This document shows, piece by piece, positions 42,487 through 48,487 of a DNA stretch of 64,000 bases. Position numbers and translations under genes: made by a program. The notes under the pieces were generated by a model. That model did not search any database. It saw nothing but the letters and a program-made list of their open reading frames with translations, and was not told where the DNA came from. The DNA is taken from the IMG/VR virus record IMGVR_UViG_3300025736_000014, positions 1-64,000 of that record. One strand, given 5' to 3'. The DNA comes from a virus. How positions within the stretch are numbered: position 1 is the first letter of the stretch; each line of letters starts with the position of its first letter.

Positions 42487-42802
42487 TGGACTTGGTGGTA
42501 TTGAAACCACGTCCAGACTATTAATTTAACATCATCTACATGTTTAGTATCCTAATGGATGCGTAAGGTATATGACACCCTCATCAGCGTTTTTGATTTT
42601 AAGCTCAAATAGCAAAAGCGTAGTTTGCGTTGGTTGGTGAAAAAAACATGCCCACAAACGAAACGATTGTTTCTTTCACGTCCTCTTTAAGTTGGGCGAG
42701 GAAACCCCTAATTGTTTTTGCAATTATGTCTTTGGACCTTTAACGATGTGTCAATCGACATGCAGATATTAAACTTGTAATCTGTCGAAACTATACAAGC
42801 CC
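42487..42802 (-). ncRNA. ssrA: tmRNA (ssrA)
   Basis: Rescues stalled ribosomes by trans-translation. The tRNA-like domain is complete: acceptor GGGCTTG/CAAGTCC, discriminator A, 5' stretch TATAGTTTCGACAG like other tmRNAs, T-arm GTGGT-TTCAAT-ACCAC. P2 is extended: CAGA/TCTG, TTTAA/TTAAA and ATCTGCATG/CATGTAGAT with one G-T. The resume region ACATAATT-GCA sits at nucleotide 82, matching E. coli ACATAGTC-GCA at about 90. From this GCA a frame of 38 codons runs to TGA (42721-42605), starting AKTIRGFLAQ and ending NANYAFAI, like the NYALAA end of the E. coli tag. A later GCA gives a 7-residue ANYAFAI. CCA is not encoded. Confidence 0.92.
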
Positions 42803-42905
42803 ATATGCGGCTATAAACCATATCTTACGACTTAGATTTACGCCGTTAATTCCCCTCTTGAAACCCTTACGAGTGAACAGACGCTCTTTCGAGGTAGGGA
42901 CTGTG
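42803..42905. other. Spacer between tmRNA and tRNA-Ile (GAT)
   Basis: 103 bases with no reading frame and no recognisable tRNA. Short GGCGTAA and TTATAGCCG stretches could pair, perhaps a tmRNA leader. Nothing firmer can be said. Confidence 0.4.
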
Positions 42906-42977
42906 TAGATGAGATTGGATTCGAACCAATGATCTCCTCTGTATCAGAGAGGTACCTTACCGCTTGGCTACTCATCT
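42906..42977 (-). tRNA. tRNA-Ile (GAT)
   Basis: Acceptor AGATGAG/CTCATCT, T-arm ATTGG-TTCGAAT-CCAAT, anticodon loop CTGATAC in CCTCT/AGAGG. Confidence 0.92.
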
Positions 42978-43012
42978 GTAGCTGAGTATAACACGGATGT
43001 AATACTTCAGCA

Positions 43013-43089
43013 TGGTGCTACTTGAAAGATTCGAACTTTCACTACTCGGGTTTTGAATCCGATCCCTCTACCAGTTGGGGTAAAGTAGC
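43013..43089 (-). tRNA. tRNA-Leu (CAA) with short variable loop
   Basis: Acceptor GCTACTT/AAGTAGC, T-arm GAAAG-TTCGAAT-CTTTC, anticodon loop TTCAAAA, CCA encoded. The variable loop has only 5 bases, whereas bacterial Leu tRNAs are class II with a long arm. One A-C mismatch closes the anticodon loop. Confidence 0.8.
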
Positions 43090-43091
43090 AA

Positions 43092-43141
43092 ACGGGGCAC
43101 GTTCGGGATTCTTCGGAGTTCCTCAGATTCCCCATGCCCGT
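43092..43141 (-). other. 50-base stem-closed element between tRNAs
   Basis: Minus strand ACGGGCA ... TGCCCCGT with inner GGGGA/TCCC; no T-arm or anticodon arm. Same size class as the elements at 41459 and 45209. Confidence 0.35.
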
Positions 43142-43142
43142 G

Positions 43143-43216
43143 TGCTTCAAATAGGATTCGAACCTATACTGTGTCGGTTTTAAGCCGATTACCTCTACCA
43201 GTTGGGTTACTGAAGC
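43143..43216 (-). tRNA. tRNA-Leu (TAA) with short variable loop
   Basis: Acceptor GCTTCAG/TTGAAGC, T-arm ATAGG-TTCGAAT-CCTAT, anticodon loop CTTAAAA. Again only 5 variable-loop bases, like the Leu(CAA) gene; both share D-loop text AACTGGTAGAGG, so they are probably paralogues. Confidence 0.82.
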
Positions 43217-43218
43217 AT

Positions 43219-43291
43219 AGTAGCCTGTCTCCCAGCTTGTAGGCTACAAACCTACGCGTGGTTTCAAGAGTAAAAACTCTTTCAGACTACT
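43219..43291 (-). ncRNA. Unassigned tRNA-like RNA, 73 nt
   Basis: On the minus strand a 7-bp acceptor-like stem (AGTAGTC/GGCTACT), a D-arm-like hairpin (AAGAGT-TTTT-ACTCTT) and an anticodon-arm-like hairpin with a 7-base loop (AAACC-ACGCGTA-GGTTT) follow tRNA spacing exactly, but there is no TTC-type T-arm and position 33 is C. It may be a decayed tRNA or another folded RNA. Confidence 0.45.
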
Positions 43292-43295
43292 TGTG

Positions 43296-43377
43296 TGCCA
43301 AATATAGGATTCGAACCTACATACCTTACGGCACGAGTTTCTAAAACTCGCGTGTATACCTATTCCACCAATTTGGC
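43296..43377 (-). tRNA. tRNA-Leu (TAG)
   Basis: Class II with variable arm TGCC-GTAA-GGTA, acceptor GCCAAAT/ATTTGGC, anticodon loop TTTAGAA in CGAGT/ACTCG. The only Leu tRNA here with the expected long arm. Confidence 0.92.
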
Positions 43378-43378
43378 T

Positions 43379-43455
43379 TGGTGACGATAATGGGGATCGA
43401 ACCCATAGTCTCTGCCTTGAAAGGGAAGTGTGTTGGCCATTTACACTATATCGCC
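43379..43455 (-). tRNA. tRNA-Glu (TTC)
   Basis: Acceptor GGCGATA/TATCGTC, anticodon loop CTTTCAA, CCA encoded. Confidence 0.88.
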
Positions 43456-43461
43456 TTTTAG

Positions 43462-43532
43462 TAGCCCTGTAGGGAATCGAACCCTAGCCTGATGTCTGAG
43501 AAACATCTGTCCTGCCTCTAGACGACAGGGCC
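43462..43532 (-). tRNA. tRNA-Glu (CTC)
   Basis: Acceptor GGCCCTG/CAGGGCT, T-arm TAGGG-TTCGATT-CCCTA, anticodon loop TTCTCAG in GATGT/ACATC. Confidence 0.88.
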
Positions 43533-43534
43533 GT

Positions 43535-43604
43535 AGCGGAATCTGAGAATCGCACTCAGTTAAGACAGGTTATGAGCCTATCGAGATACTTACCTCCCAC
43601 CCGC
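43535..43604 (-). tRNA. tRNA-Met (CAT), first copy
   Basis: Anticodon loop CTCATAA in ATAGG/CCTGT; T-loop TGCGATT. Acceptor GCGGGTG/ATTCCGC has two mismatches at its inner end. Whether initiator, elongator or Ile2 is not clear. Confidence 0.75.
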
Positions 43605-43634
43605 TATATTTAACTGTCAAAGAACTTAAACGGG

Positions 43635-43719
43635 CGGAAGATGTAGGAGTTGAACCTACAAGACCTTGCGGTCGCTGTTTTCAAAACAGAGGCGGTGCCA
43701 ATTACGCGTGTAATCTTCC
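43635..43719 (-). tRNA. tRNA-Ser (TGA)
   Basis: Class II with variable arm GACC/GGTC, acceptor GGAAGAT/ATCTTCC, anticodon loop TTTGAAA, discriminator G. Confidence 0.9.
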
Positions 43720-43724
43720 ATGTG

Positions 43725-43808
43725 TGCTGATTCTAGGTAATGCTCCTAGGTTGGCGATTAGGCTACGGGTTTACAGTCCGCTCTCCCTCTTTAGAAGACT
43801 ACATCAGC
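43725..43808 (-). tRNA. tRNA-Tyr (GTA) with unusual T-loop
   Basis: Class II length (84), acceptor GCTGATG/AATCAGC with one mismatch, anticodon loop CTGTAAA. The T-stem CTAGG/CCTAG is perfect but the loop is AGCATTA and lacks TTC, so it may be poorly functional or specially modified. Confidence 0.72.
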
Positions 43809-43814
43809 TTTTTG

Positions 43815-43886
43815 TTACGGAACTAGGATTTGAACCTAGAATCTGAGGGGTCAAAGTCCTCCGTGTTGCCGTTACACTATTCCGTA
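43815..43886 (-). tRNA. tRNA-Gln (TTG)
   Basis: Acceptor TACGGAA/TTCCGTA, T-arm CTAGG-TTCAAAT-CCTAG, anticodon loop CTTTGAC; A-C mismatch closing the loop. Confidence 0.88.
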
Positions 43887-43891
43887 GTTTG

Positions 43892-43964
43892 TGCAAAGGA
43901 TTGGAATCGAACCAATATCTGATGTTTTTCAGACATCCGTCGTGACCAACTTGACTACCTTTAC
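43892..43964 (-). tRNA. tRNA-Phe (GAA)
   Basis: Acceptor GTAAAGG/CCTTTGC, anticodon loop CTGAAAA in GATGT/ACATC. Confidence 0.92.
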
Positions 43965-43969
43965 ATGTG

Positions 43970-44041
43970 AGACCTGTACTGGGATCGCACCAGTGCATAA
44001 CCGTTTTGCAAACAGCTGCGTTTCTCCTTCGCCAACAGGTC
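43970..44041 (-). tRNA. tRNA-Cys (GCA)
   Basis: Acceptor GACCTGT/ACAGGTC, anticodon loop TTGCAAA, discriminator T as in other Cys tRNAs; T-loop TGCGATC. Confidence 0.9.
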
Positions 44042-44045
44042 ATGG

Positions 44046-44081
44046 GGGAAGTAAAATACAATATATGTCATCTCACTTCCC
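44046..44081 (-). other. Short hairpin element between tRNAs
   Basis: GGGAAGT/ACTTCCC, a perfect 7-bp stem closing 22 A/T-rich bases; no tRNA arms. Confidence 0.35.
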
Positions 44082-44124
44082 AAGATCAATCCAGTAAGGC
44101 TTTAAAACCGAACCAGTTGATTTG

Positions 44125-44198
44125 TGGACAAGATGGGAATCGAACCCATCACAGTTTGCTTGCAAAGCAATCTCGCCAGCCTTGGTACATGCTCGCCC
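44125..44198 (-). tRNA. tRNA-Ala (TGC)
   Basis: Acceptor GGGCGAG/CTTGTCC, T-arm ATGGG-TTCGATT-CCCAT, anticodon loop TTTGCAA. The G-T pair at 3-70 is the Ala identity element. Confidence 0.9.
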
Positions 44199-44206
44199 AA
44201 TTTGTG

Positions 44207-44275
44207 TTGCGATAGTGGGAGTCGAACCTACTTGCAACTGATTATGATTCAGTGCCTCTACCCAAGATTATCGCA
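44207..44275 (-). tRNA. tRNA-Met (CAT), second copy
   Basis: Acceptor TGCGATA/TATCGCA, anticodon loop ATCATAA in ACTGA/TCAGT, short D-arm, one T-stem mismatch. Could be a Met or an Ile2 tRNA. Confidence 0.75.
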
Positions 44276-44280
44276 GTTTG

Positions 44281-44354
44281 CGGCTTGTACGGGATTTGAA
44301 CCCGTGATTTCTACCTTGACAGGGTAGTGTCATACCAGACTAGACTAACAAACC
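44281..44354 (-). tRNA. tRNA-Asp (GTC)
   Basis: Acceptor GGTTTGT/ACAAGCC, anticodon loop CTGTCAA in CTACC/GGTAG, discriminator G. Confidence 0.92.
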
Positions 44355-44360
44355 ATTCTG

Positions 44361-44431
44361 CACTCACGCTAGGATTCGAACCTAAATCTTCTCCTTAACA
44401 GGGAGTCGTTCTGCCGTTGAACTACACGAGT
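44361..44431 (-). tRNA. tRNA-Asn (GTT)
   Basis: Acceptor ACTCGTG/CGTGAGT, anticodon loop CTGTTAA, discriminator G. Confidence 0.9.
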
Positions 44432-44432
44432 A

Positions 44433-44508
44433 TGGAGCTATATGTTGGACTCGAACCAACCACCTTCTGATTACAAAACAGATGCTCTACCAGATGAGCT
44501 AATACAGC
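44433..44508 (-). tRNA. tRNA-Thr (TGT)
   Basis: Acceptor GCTGTAT/ATATAGC, anticodon loop TTTGTAA, discriminator T followed by an encoded CCA. Confidence 0.9.
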
Positions 44509-44509
44509 T

Positions 44510-44520
44510 TGGAGCAAGAT
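44510..44520 (-). other. Displaced 3' end of tRNA-Gly
   Basis: Minus strand ATCTTGCTCCA: the acceptor strand, discriminator and CCA of tRNA-Gly, left on the far side of the HNH gene. The intact tRNA-Gly at 45020 has ATCTTGCT but no encoded CCA. Confidence 0.8.
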
Positions 44521-44522
44521 AC

Positions 44523-44984
44523 TTATTCTTTCCAAGATTCTTGCCTTAACATAGTACCGATTGTACTATATGCTAATTTATATTTCTTTGCTAATCCCCT
44601 ATGAGTCAAACTATAATCTTTAGAATAATCTTCTCTAATTTTTCTTACTAATTTCCAAGTTAGTTTGTGACATCCTTGCTTTTCTCCAGTTGCTCTATTA
44701 CTTCTATTTGGCAATCTATGTCTTTTTTTCGACATAGCATCGGCAGTATTTTCTTTCATGCTACCGAGAAACAAGTGTTTCGGATTAACACAAAGTCTAT
44801 TATCACACTTATGACAGACAACTTTATTTTTAGGAATTTTTCCAAAGTGTAAATTCCAACTTAATCTATGAGAGTCAACAGTTTTACCATCTACCTTTAT
44901 ACAGCCATATCCAGTACCTCTATTGGCACCAGTCCATAACCAACAGGATTTAGTTTTATTAACTTTACTCCAAAATCTATCCAT
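44523..44984 (-). CDS. HNH homing endonuclease inserted in the tRNA array
   Basis: 153 residues, typical phage HNH enzyme: [20 protein letters not shown] at the start, [30 protein letters not shown] (HNH core with zinc ligands) and a C-terminal helix-turn-helix-like part ([21 protein letters not shown]) for target binding. It sits inside tRNA-Gly, with the tRNA 3' end repeated on its downstream side, the footprint of a mobile element targeting this tRNA. Confidence 0.95.
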   Translation of the reverse strand: MDRFWSKVNKTKSCWLWTGANRGTGYGCIKVDGKTVDSHRLSWNLHFGKIPKNKVVCHKCDNRLCVNPKHLFLGSMKENTADAMSKKRHRLPNRSNRATGEKQGCHKLTWKLVRKIREDYSKDYSLTHRGLAKKYKLAYSTIGTMLRQESWKE

Positions 44985-45019
44985 AAATAAAATAAATTAT
45001 TTTATAAAAGTTAAATATG

Positions 45020-45090
45020 AGCAAGATAGGAGAATCGAACTCCTGTCAACTGATTGGAAATCAGTAGTTAAGCCACTTAACTAATCTTGC
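45020..45090 (-). tRNA. tRNA-Gly (TCC)
   Basis: Acceptor GCAAGAT/ATCTTGC, T-arm AGGAG-TTCGATT-CTCCT, anticodon loop TTTCCAA in ACTGA/TCAGT, discriminator T. The 3' flank was rebuilt by the HNH insertion. Confidence 0.92.
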
Positions 45091-45167
45091 TGGGGTAGTC
45101 GATGGGATTCGAACCCATGTGGGTCACTTCACAGGCAACCTTCTGAGACCTCTCGAATACGACCACC
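45091..45167 (-). tRNA. tRNA-His (GTG)
   Basis: Acceptor GTGGTCG/CGACTAC with the extra G(-1) opposite C73, the His identity pair; anticodon loop CTGTGAA; CCA encoded. First tRNA behind the promoter. Confidence 0.93.
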
Positions 45168-45208
45168 ATATTAAATTGTTAAAGAGCAACAACAGCTTTC
45201 GCTTAATA

Positions 45209-45259
45209 CTGGAGAGCTTAATGATCTATCCTGCTTGGAAGATCGAAGCGACTCCCCAG
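45209..45259 (-). other. 51-base stem-closed element at the start of the array
   Basis: Minus strand CTGGGGAG ... CTCTCCAG, 8-bp stem with an inner GATC/GATC pairing around CTTCCAAG. In the leader of the array transcript; could be a processing or antitermination element. Confidence 0.4.
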
Positions 45260-45369
45260 ATTTAAGAGAACGCAGATTTTAGCAGTTTATTACTAAAACT
45301 TGTTTTTTATTGCTTCAGAAAGGGTTTACCTAAATAAGCGATATCTAGTCCACTCACTAGAGCAACTCT

Positions 45370-45399
45370 AGTATACAAAAGTGTCGACACACTTGTCAA
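45370..45399 (-). promoter_or_regulatory. Promoter of the tRNA/rnpB/ssrA array, with palindromes
   Basis: Minus strand TTGACA, 18 bases, TATACT. The spacer holds the palindrome GTGTCGACAC (45381-45390), and CTAGAGTTGCTCTAG lies just past the -10: both are likely operators. Confidence 0.75.
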
Positions 45400-45421
45400 G
45401 TGTAATTTTATGAAGTATAAT
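45393..45421 (+). promoter_or_regulatory. Divergent promoter facing right
   Basis: Plus strand TTGTCA, exactly 17 bases, TATAAT. Its -35 overlaps the -35 of the tRNA array promoter, so one bound protein could control both. Confidence 0.7.
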
Positions 45422-45509
45422 TATGAGGTATTAACCAAGTATACTAGATAGGAGAATCTCATGGCAACGTGATAGTTTAATCACAAAAGTTGATGACTAT
45501 ACGTCTGTT

Positions 45510-45872
45510 ATGAGCCACACACATAAACATGAGTGGAAATATCGTAGTAAGCAGTATTGGCTTAACTACGGACCACTTATTATAAGAGAAAAGAAACTTA
45601 TTCCCCCAAGTGATACTACTTGTGACTTGATGAATCGCTTAGCTGGCGACTATGTTGAAATTGAATATAGATTGCCAAGACCTGAACAGGGAAGTCCCGA
45701 TCCATATCCATATCATCATTGTGAGATAGATGATGATAGAAAGAAAGAAGTTAAGCAGATGCTCTGGAGAAGACATCGTAGAAGTTGGAAACAAGCTTTA
45801 AGACAGAGAGATTGGGACAAGCTCGTTAAATTACCACGTAGGCCAGGAAGATATGCTTGGATTCTTTGGTAA
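45510..45872 (+). CDS. Hypothetical basic protein (120 aa)
   Basis: Starts MSHTHKHEWKYRSKQYWLNYG and ends with an Arg/Trp-rich stretch (WRRHRRSWKQALRQRDW). The composition suggests nucleic-acid binding. It is the only gene transcribed from the promoter divergent to the tRNA array. No ribosome site is obvious. Function unknown. Confidence 0.65.
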   Translation: MSHTHKHEWKYRSKQYWLNYGPLIIREKKLIPPSDTTCDLMNRLAGDYVEIEYRLPRPEQGSPDPYPYHHCEIDDDRKKEVKQMLWRRHRRSWKQALRQRDWDKLVKLPRRPGRYAWILW

Positions 45873-46277
45873 AGTTTACGATTAGTCAACATGTAGGTGT
45901 TACATTACAGAATGTTACAGAATGTTACAGCATTACACAGCGTCACATGTTCACTACATTGTGCGACACTAATTAAGACTATAGGTTTGTGAAGATAAGG
46001 ATTAGGTTCAAAGTCTGACTTTGTTGTGTTTACGATTAGTAGACAGTTTATCACCTGTATATCATGTAGCATCATATAATTCGCTGATTTTGTGTATTTC
46101 TAGGAATAAAGTCGACCTTTTTGTGTATTTTCAGTCAAAATAATATCAAAGTTGGGTATAAAGTCGATTTATTTATCACTTTTTGTCTAAAATAGAAAAT
46201 AACTCTACCTATTCGACTAATATTTGACTAATATTCGACTATTGTAAAGTTATTTGTAAAGTTAATTGTCAAATTTG
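45873..46277. repeat. Non-coding stretch with short tandem and dispersed repeats
   Basis: No gene seen. GAATGTTACA occurs twice in tandem (45910-45929) followed by degenerate 10-base units; GTTTACGATTAGT copies lie at 45874 and 46028; TTTTGTGTATTT and ATAAAGTCGA units recur near 46090-46170; GACTAATATT repeats near 46220. It could be a replication or partition region or a regulatory gap. Confidence 0.55.
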
Positions 46278-46487
46278 CTATATTGAATCCTTTATTGCTG
46301 ATTTTGCTTTTCCCCATTTGTGTACTTCGTCAGTTAATTCTATACACCGAGCCATTATATCTTTATAGGGGTCTTCCCCGCTTGTCTTGCGACTTGCTTG
46401 TTCCCATGCTATTCCACTAACCATATCTATCAATTCCAAAACTACCTCTTTTAAGTCCTTCTTTGGTTTATAAAGTTGTTTTAGCAT
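46278..46487 (-). CDS. Hypothetical protein (69 aa)
   Basis: Helical, charged protein (MLKQLYKPKKDLKEVVLELI, then DEVHKWGKAKS). Read with the 49-residue gene just upstream. Function unknown. Confidence 0.68.
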   Translation of the reverse strand: MLKQLYKPKKDLKEVVLELIDMVSGIAWEQASRKTSGEDPYKDIMARCIELTDEVHKWGKAKSAIKDSI

Positions 46488-46497
46488 AGTTAATCCT

Positions 46498-46647
46498 TTA
46501 GGGTGTTAGTAACTTTCTTCTACCATATTTTGTTTCATAAGTGTAAACATCATCATTAAAGAATATCTCTGAGGCTTGCCTCAAAGGAAACCAAGTTGAA
46601 CCATCCTTGAATTTTATGTATTCCTTTACTTTCTTTGATTTATCCAT
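46498..46647 (-). CDS. Small hypothetical protein (49 aa)
   Basis: MDKSKKVKEYIKFKDGSTWF with AGATTAAG upstream and end YGRRKLLTP. It fits between the phosphoesterase and the 69-residue gene in the same direction with short gaps. Unknown. Confidence 0.65.
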   Translation of the reverse strand: MDKSKKVKEYIKFKDGSTWFPLRQASEIFFNDDVYTYETKYGRRKLLTP

Positions 46648-46671
46648 AACTTAATCTCCTTTTTGGTTATA

Positions 46672-47619
46672 TCAAAATAACTTCTTAAAGTATTCTATGC
46701 CCTGAAGAATATCTTTGAATCCTAAAATCTCATGCTTATTGCTATTCATCAATAAAGCAATTCCTCCAATTTGTCCTGTCCTCTGAGCCTCTTTACTTAA
46801 AAATCTGTCTTGAAGTTTGTAACCTCCTGAAGCACAATATAGAACGTCACGCTTACCTTCCCAATCTTCTACCTCATCATGGTCAACTGCTCTTTCGTGG
46901 TGGTGGGCGGTTATGAAAGCATCAGCTCCGTGGAAGCGATCTCTTTCGAGGCGCCTAGCGGCGTGGCTAATTGAGTAAATAGACGAGCCTTTTCCTTTGT
47001 GACAACAGGCTATTTTATACATCTGATTTCCGACTACAATCTCTATTTTAGCTGGACCAATCATAAACGGGAAATCCCCAATCGCCCTCTGAATCCCCCG
47101 ATACATTGATAACCCTGATCTTTTAAATCCCCACACTTCATCATGGTCGCCACCTAAAGTAAAAGCTAACTTGTCTTTGTTAAAATATTCCCTCATTACT
47201 TGTTTAGCCCATAGGTGTTGAAACTCAGGTTCGTGAGTTTGCTCATACATCCCTGAAGCAAACCAAGTATTGTCCACAATATCCCCTAATAAAGCAACTT
47301 TAGCGTTGGGAGTTTCCATGATCGCTTTACGATCCTTCTCGAACTTATTTACTTCCATTGACCTCGCCCCAAAGTGAGTGTCTGATTGGACACATAATAA
47401 AACAGGACTGTCGCCATAGACAATCCTTGTGTAAAAAAAGTGAGGATCGAGAACATCCATGTCCACTTTTCTTTCGTCAGCCTTTTTTGCGAACCAAGCG
47501 GCATCTGGAGCAGGTACTGTAGCCATATCAAATAGAGGTTTTATCTCCTTACAATTTTTTATTGCTATTTCGTTTCTGCTCAAAAACGCACCATCTGGGT
47601 AGAACAAACACTCTTTCAT
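46672..47619 (-). CDS. Metallophosphoesterase
   Basis: 315 residues with the calcineurin-like metal motifs in order: SDTHFG near 79, GDIVDN near 111, GGDHDE near 155, CCHKG near 205 and TAHHHE near 237. The first 65 residues are an extra N-terminal region. Substrate may be DNA (Mre11/SbcD type), nucleotide or cap. Likely cytosolic. Confidence 0.9.
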   Translation of the reverse strand: MKECLFYPDGAFLSRNEIAIKNCKEIKPLFDMATVPAPDAAWFAKKADERKVDMDVLDPHFFYTRIVYGDSPVLLCVQSDTHFGARSMEVNKFEKDRKAIMETPNAKVALLGDIVDNTWFASGMYEQTHEPEFQHLWAKQVMREYFNKDKLAFTLGGDHDEVWGFKRSGLSMYRGIQRAIGDFPFMIGPAKIEIVVGNQMYKIACCHKGKGSSIYSISHAARRLERDRFHGADAFITAHHHERAVDHDEVEDWEGKRDVLYCASGGYKLQDRFLSKEAQRTGQIGGIALLMNSNKHEILGFKDILQGIEYFKKLF

Positions 47620-47723
47620 ACCATTCCCTTATTTGTTTATTCAACACTTTATCCATGTTCATAGATGTTTCAGGTTTATGTTTCTCTGAGTTATTATAGC
47701 ACGTTTTTCCCATAAAGATATGG

Positions 47724-47867
47724 CTAATTTAAGTTCTGTTCTTTTTGAAATTCTTCAGCTTTCTCTCGAGTAGAAAACCAAGTACGCTCGAATCCTTCCC
47801 TACCTCTCTCATTGATTGTCTTTATAGTAACAACCCACATATTTGCCTTCTTAACGTGCTTTATCAT
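47724..47867 (-). CDS. Small protein (47 aa)
   Basis: MIKHVKKANMWVVTIKTINERG, a beta-strand pattern, then a helix rich in Glu and Lys. It lies downstream of a consensus promoter. No strong ribosome site. Probable gene because the frame fills the gap and the composition is protein-like. Confidence 0.6.
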   Translation of the reverse strand: MIKHVKKANMWVVTIKTINERGREGFERTWFSTREKAEEFQKEQNLN

Positions 47868-47919
47868 ATCGTGTAGATGTAAAAAGGGTTGTCATGAATG
47901 AGTTTTTTCATGTAAGGAT

Positions 47920-47949
47920 ATTATACTATGTGGAAGTATAAAGTGTCAA
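47920..47949 (-). promoter_or_regulatory. Promoter of the 46.3-47.9 kb genes
   Basis: Minus strand TTGACA, 18 bases, TATAAT, followed by a CATGAA/TTCATG hairpin in the leader. Confidence 0.75.
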
Positions 47950-47958
47950 GTAATGCTT

Positions 47959-48051
47959 TTAACGTAGATGACTGATGAAACTAATCACTAGAATAGAGAT
48001 AGCGATAAGAAAGGCAATAATAGAGAAAAGATGTTGATAGTCTTTGTTCAT
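47959..48051 (-). CDS. Tiny membrane protein (30 aa)
   Basis: MNKDYQHLFSIIAFLIAISI with one membrane helix and a basic end SHLR. GGAGAT precedes the ATG, which overlaps the stop of the 124-residue gene. A holin-accessory or membrane-modulating role is possible but unproven. Confidence 0.6.
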   Translation of the reverse strand: MNKDYQHLFSIIAFLIAISILVISFISHLR

Positions 48052-48422
48052 CTTTCAAATATCTCCTTACAAGTTACCCAGAGGGCATCTATTAATTCTT
48101 TCCTGAATCTACTGTTATGATGTGTTGTATCTGTAACACTATATTTATTATTAGCCCACTTTGATATTCCTATAAACTTCCATCTCTCATCTAAAAACTC
48201 TATCATCTGACCTATGTTGAGGAGAGGGTTCTTTTCCATATACTCAACTTCAGCATATGTCTTTAGAGTTTTAGGATCTTCAAGAGCCTTTTTATCACCA
48301 AATAATTCTTTTATTAACTTATAATCTCTATCTAAATACTTCTTAATCCACAAGTCCTCGTACCTCTTTTTCCCCTTCTTAGATAACTCATCTCGTTGTT
48401 TAACTGTGATGTGTTGTTTCAT
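48048..48422 (-). CDS. Hypothetical protein (124 aa)
   Basis: Highly charged in the first half (KQRDELSKKGKKRYEDLWIKK), with YMEKNPLLNIGQMIEFLDERW and a HHNSRFRKELIDALW helix later. Function unknown. It overlaps the 30-residue gene by 4 bases. Confidence 0.7.
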   Translation of the reverse strand: MKQHITVKQRDELSKKGKKRYEDLWIKKYLDRDYKLIKELFGDKKALEDPKTLKTYAEVEYMEKNPLLNIGQMIEFLDERWKFIGISKWANNKYSVTDTTHHNSRFRKELIDALWVTCKEIFER

Positions 48423-48425
48423 AGG

Positions 48426-48485
48426 TTAATCCTTCTGATAAATTAAGAATAATAAAACTATAATAATTAAACCCCCTAAGCTCAT
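48426..48485 (-). CDS. Tiny membrane peptide (19 aa)
   Basis: MSLGGLIIIVLLFLIYQKD: nearly one membrane helix. GGAGATAGAT upstream supports translation. At this length it could be chance, but it fits the gap and direction. Confidence 0.45.
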   Translation of the reverse strand: MSLGGLIIIVLLFLIYQKD

Positions 48486-48487
48486 AT

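Noticed and set aside
43219-43291. Hammerhead ribozyme
   Set aside because: CTGA and GAAA occur around two hairpins, but the core CUGAnGA is not intact and stem I does not close in the right place.
41193-44327. Many 60-85-codon frames across the tRNA array
   Set aside because: They are translations of tRNA genes on either strand (recurrent text from the T-arm) and not genes.
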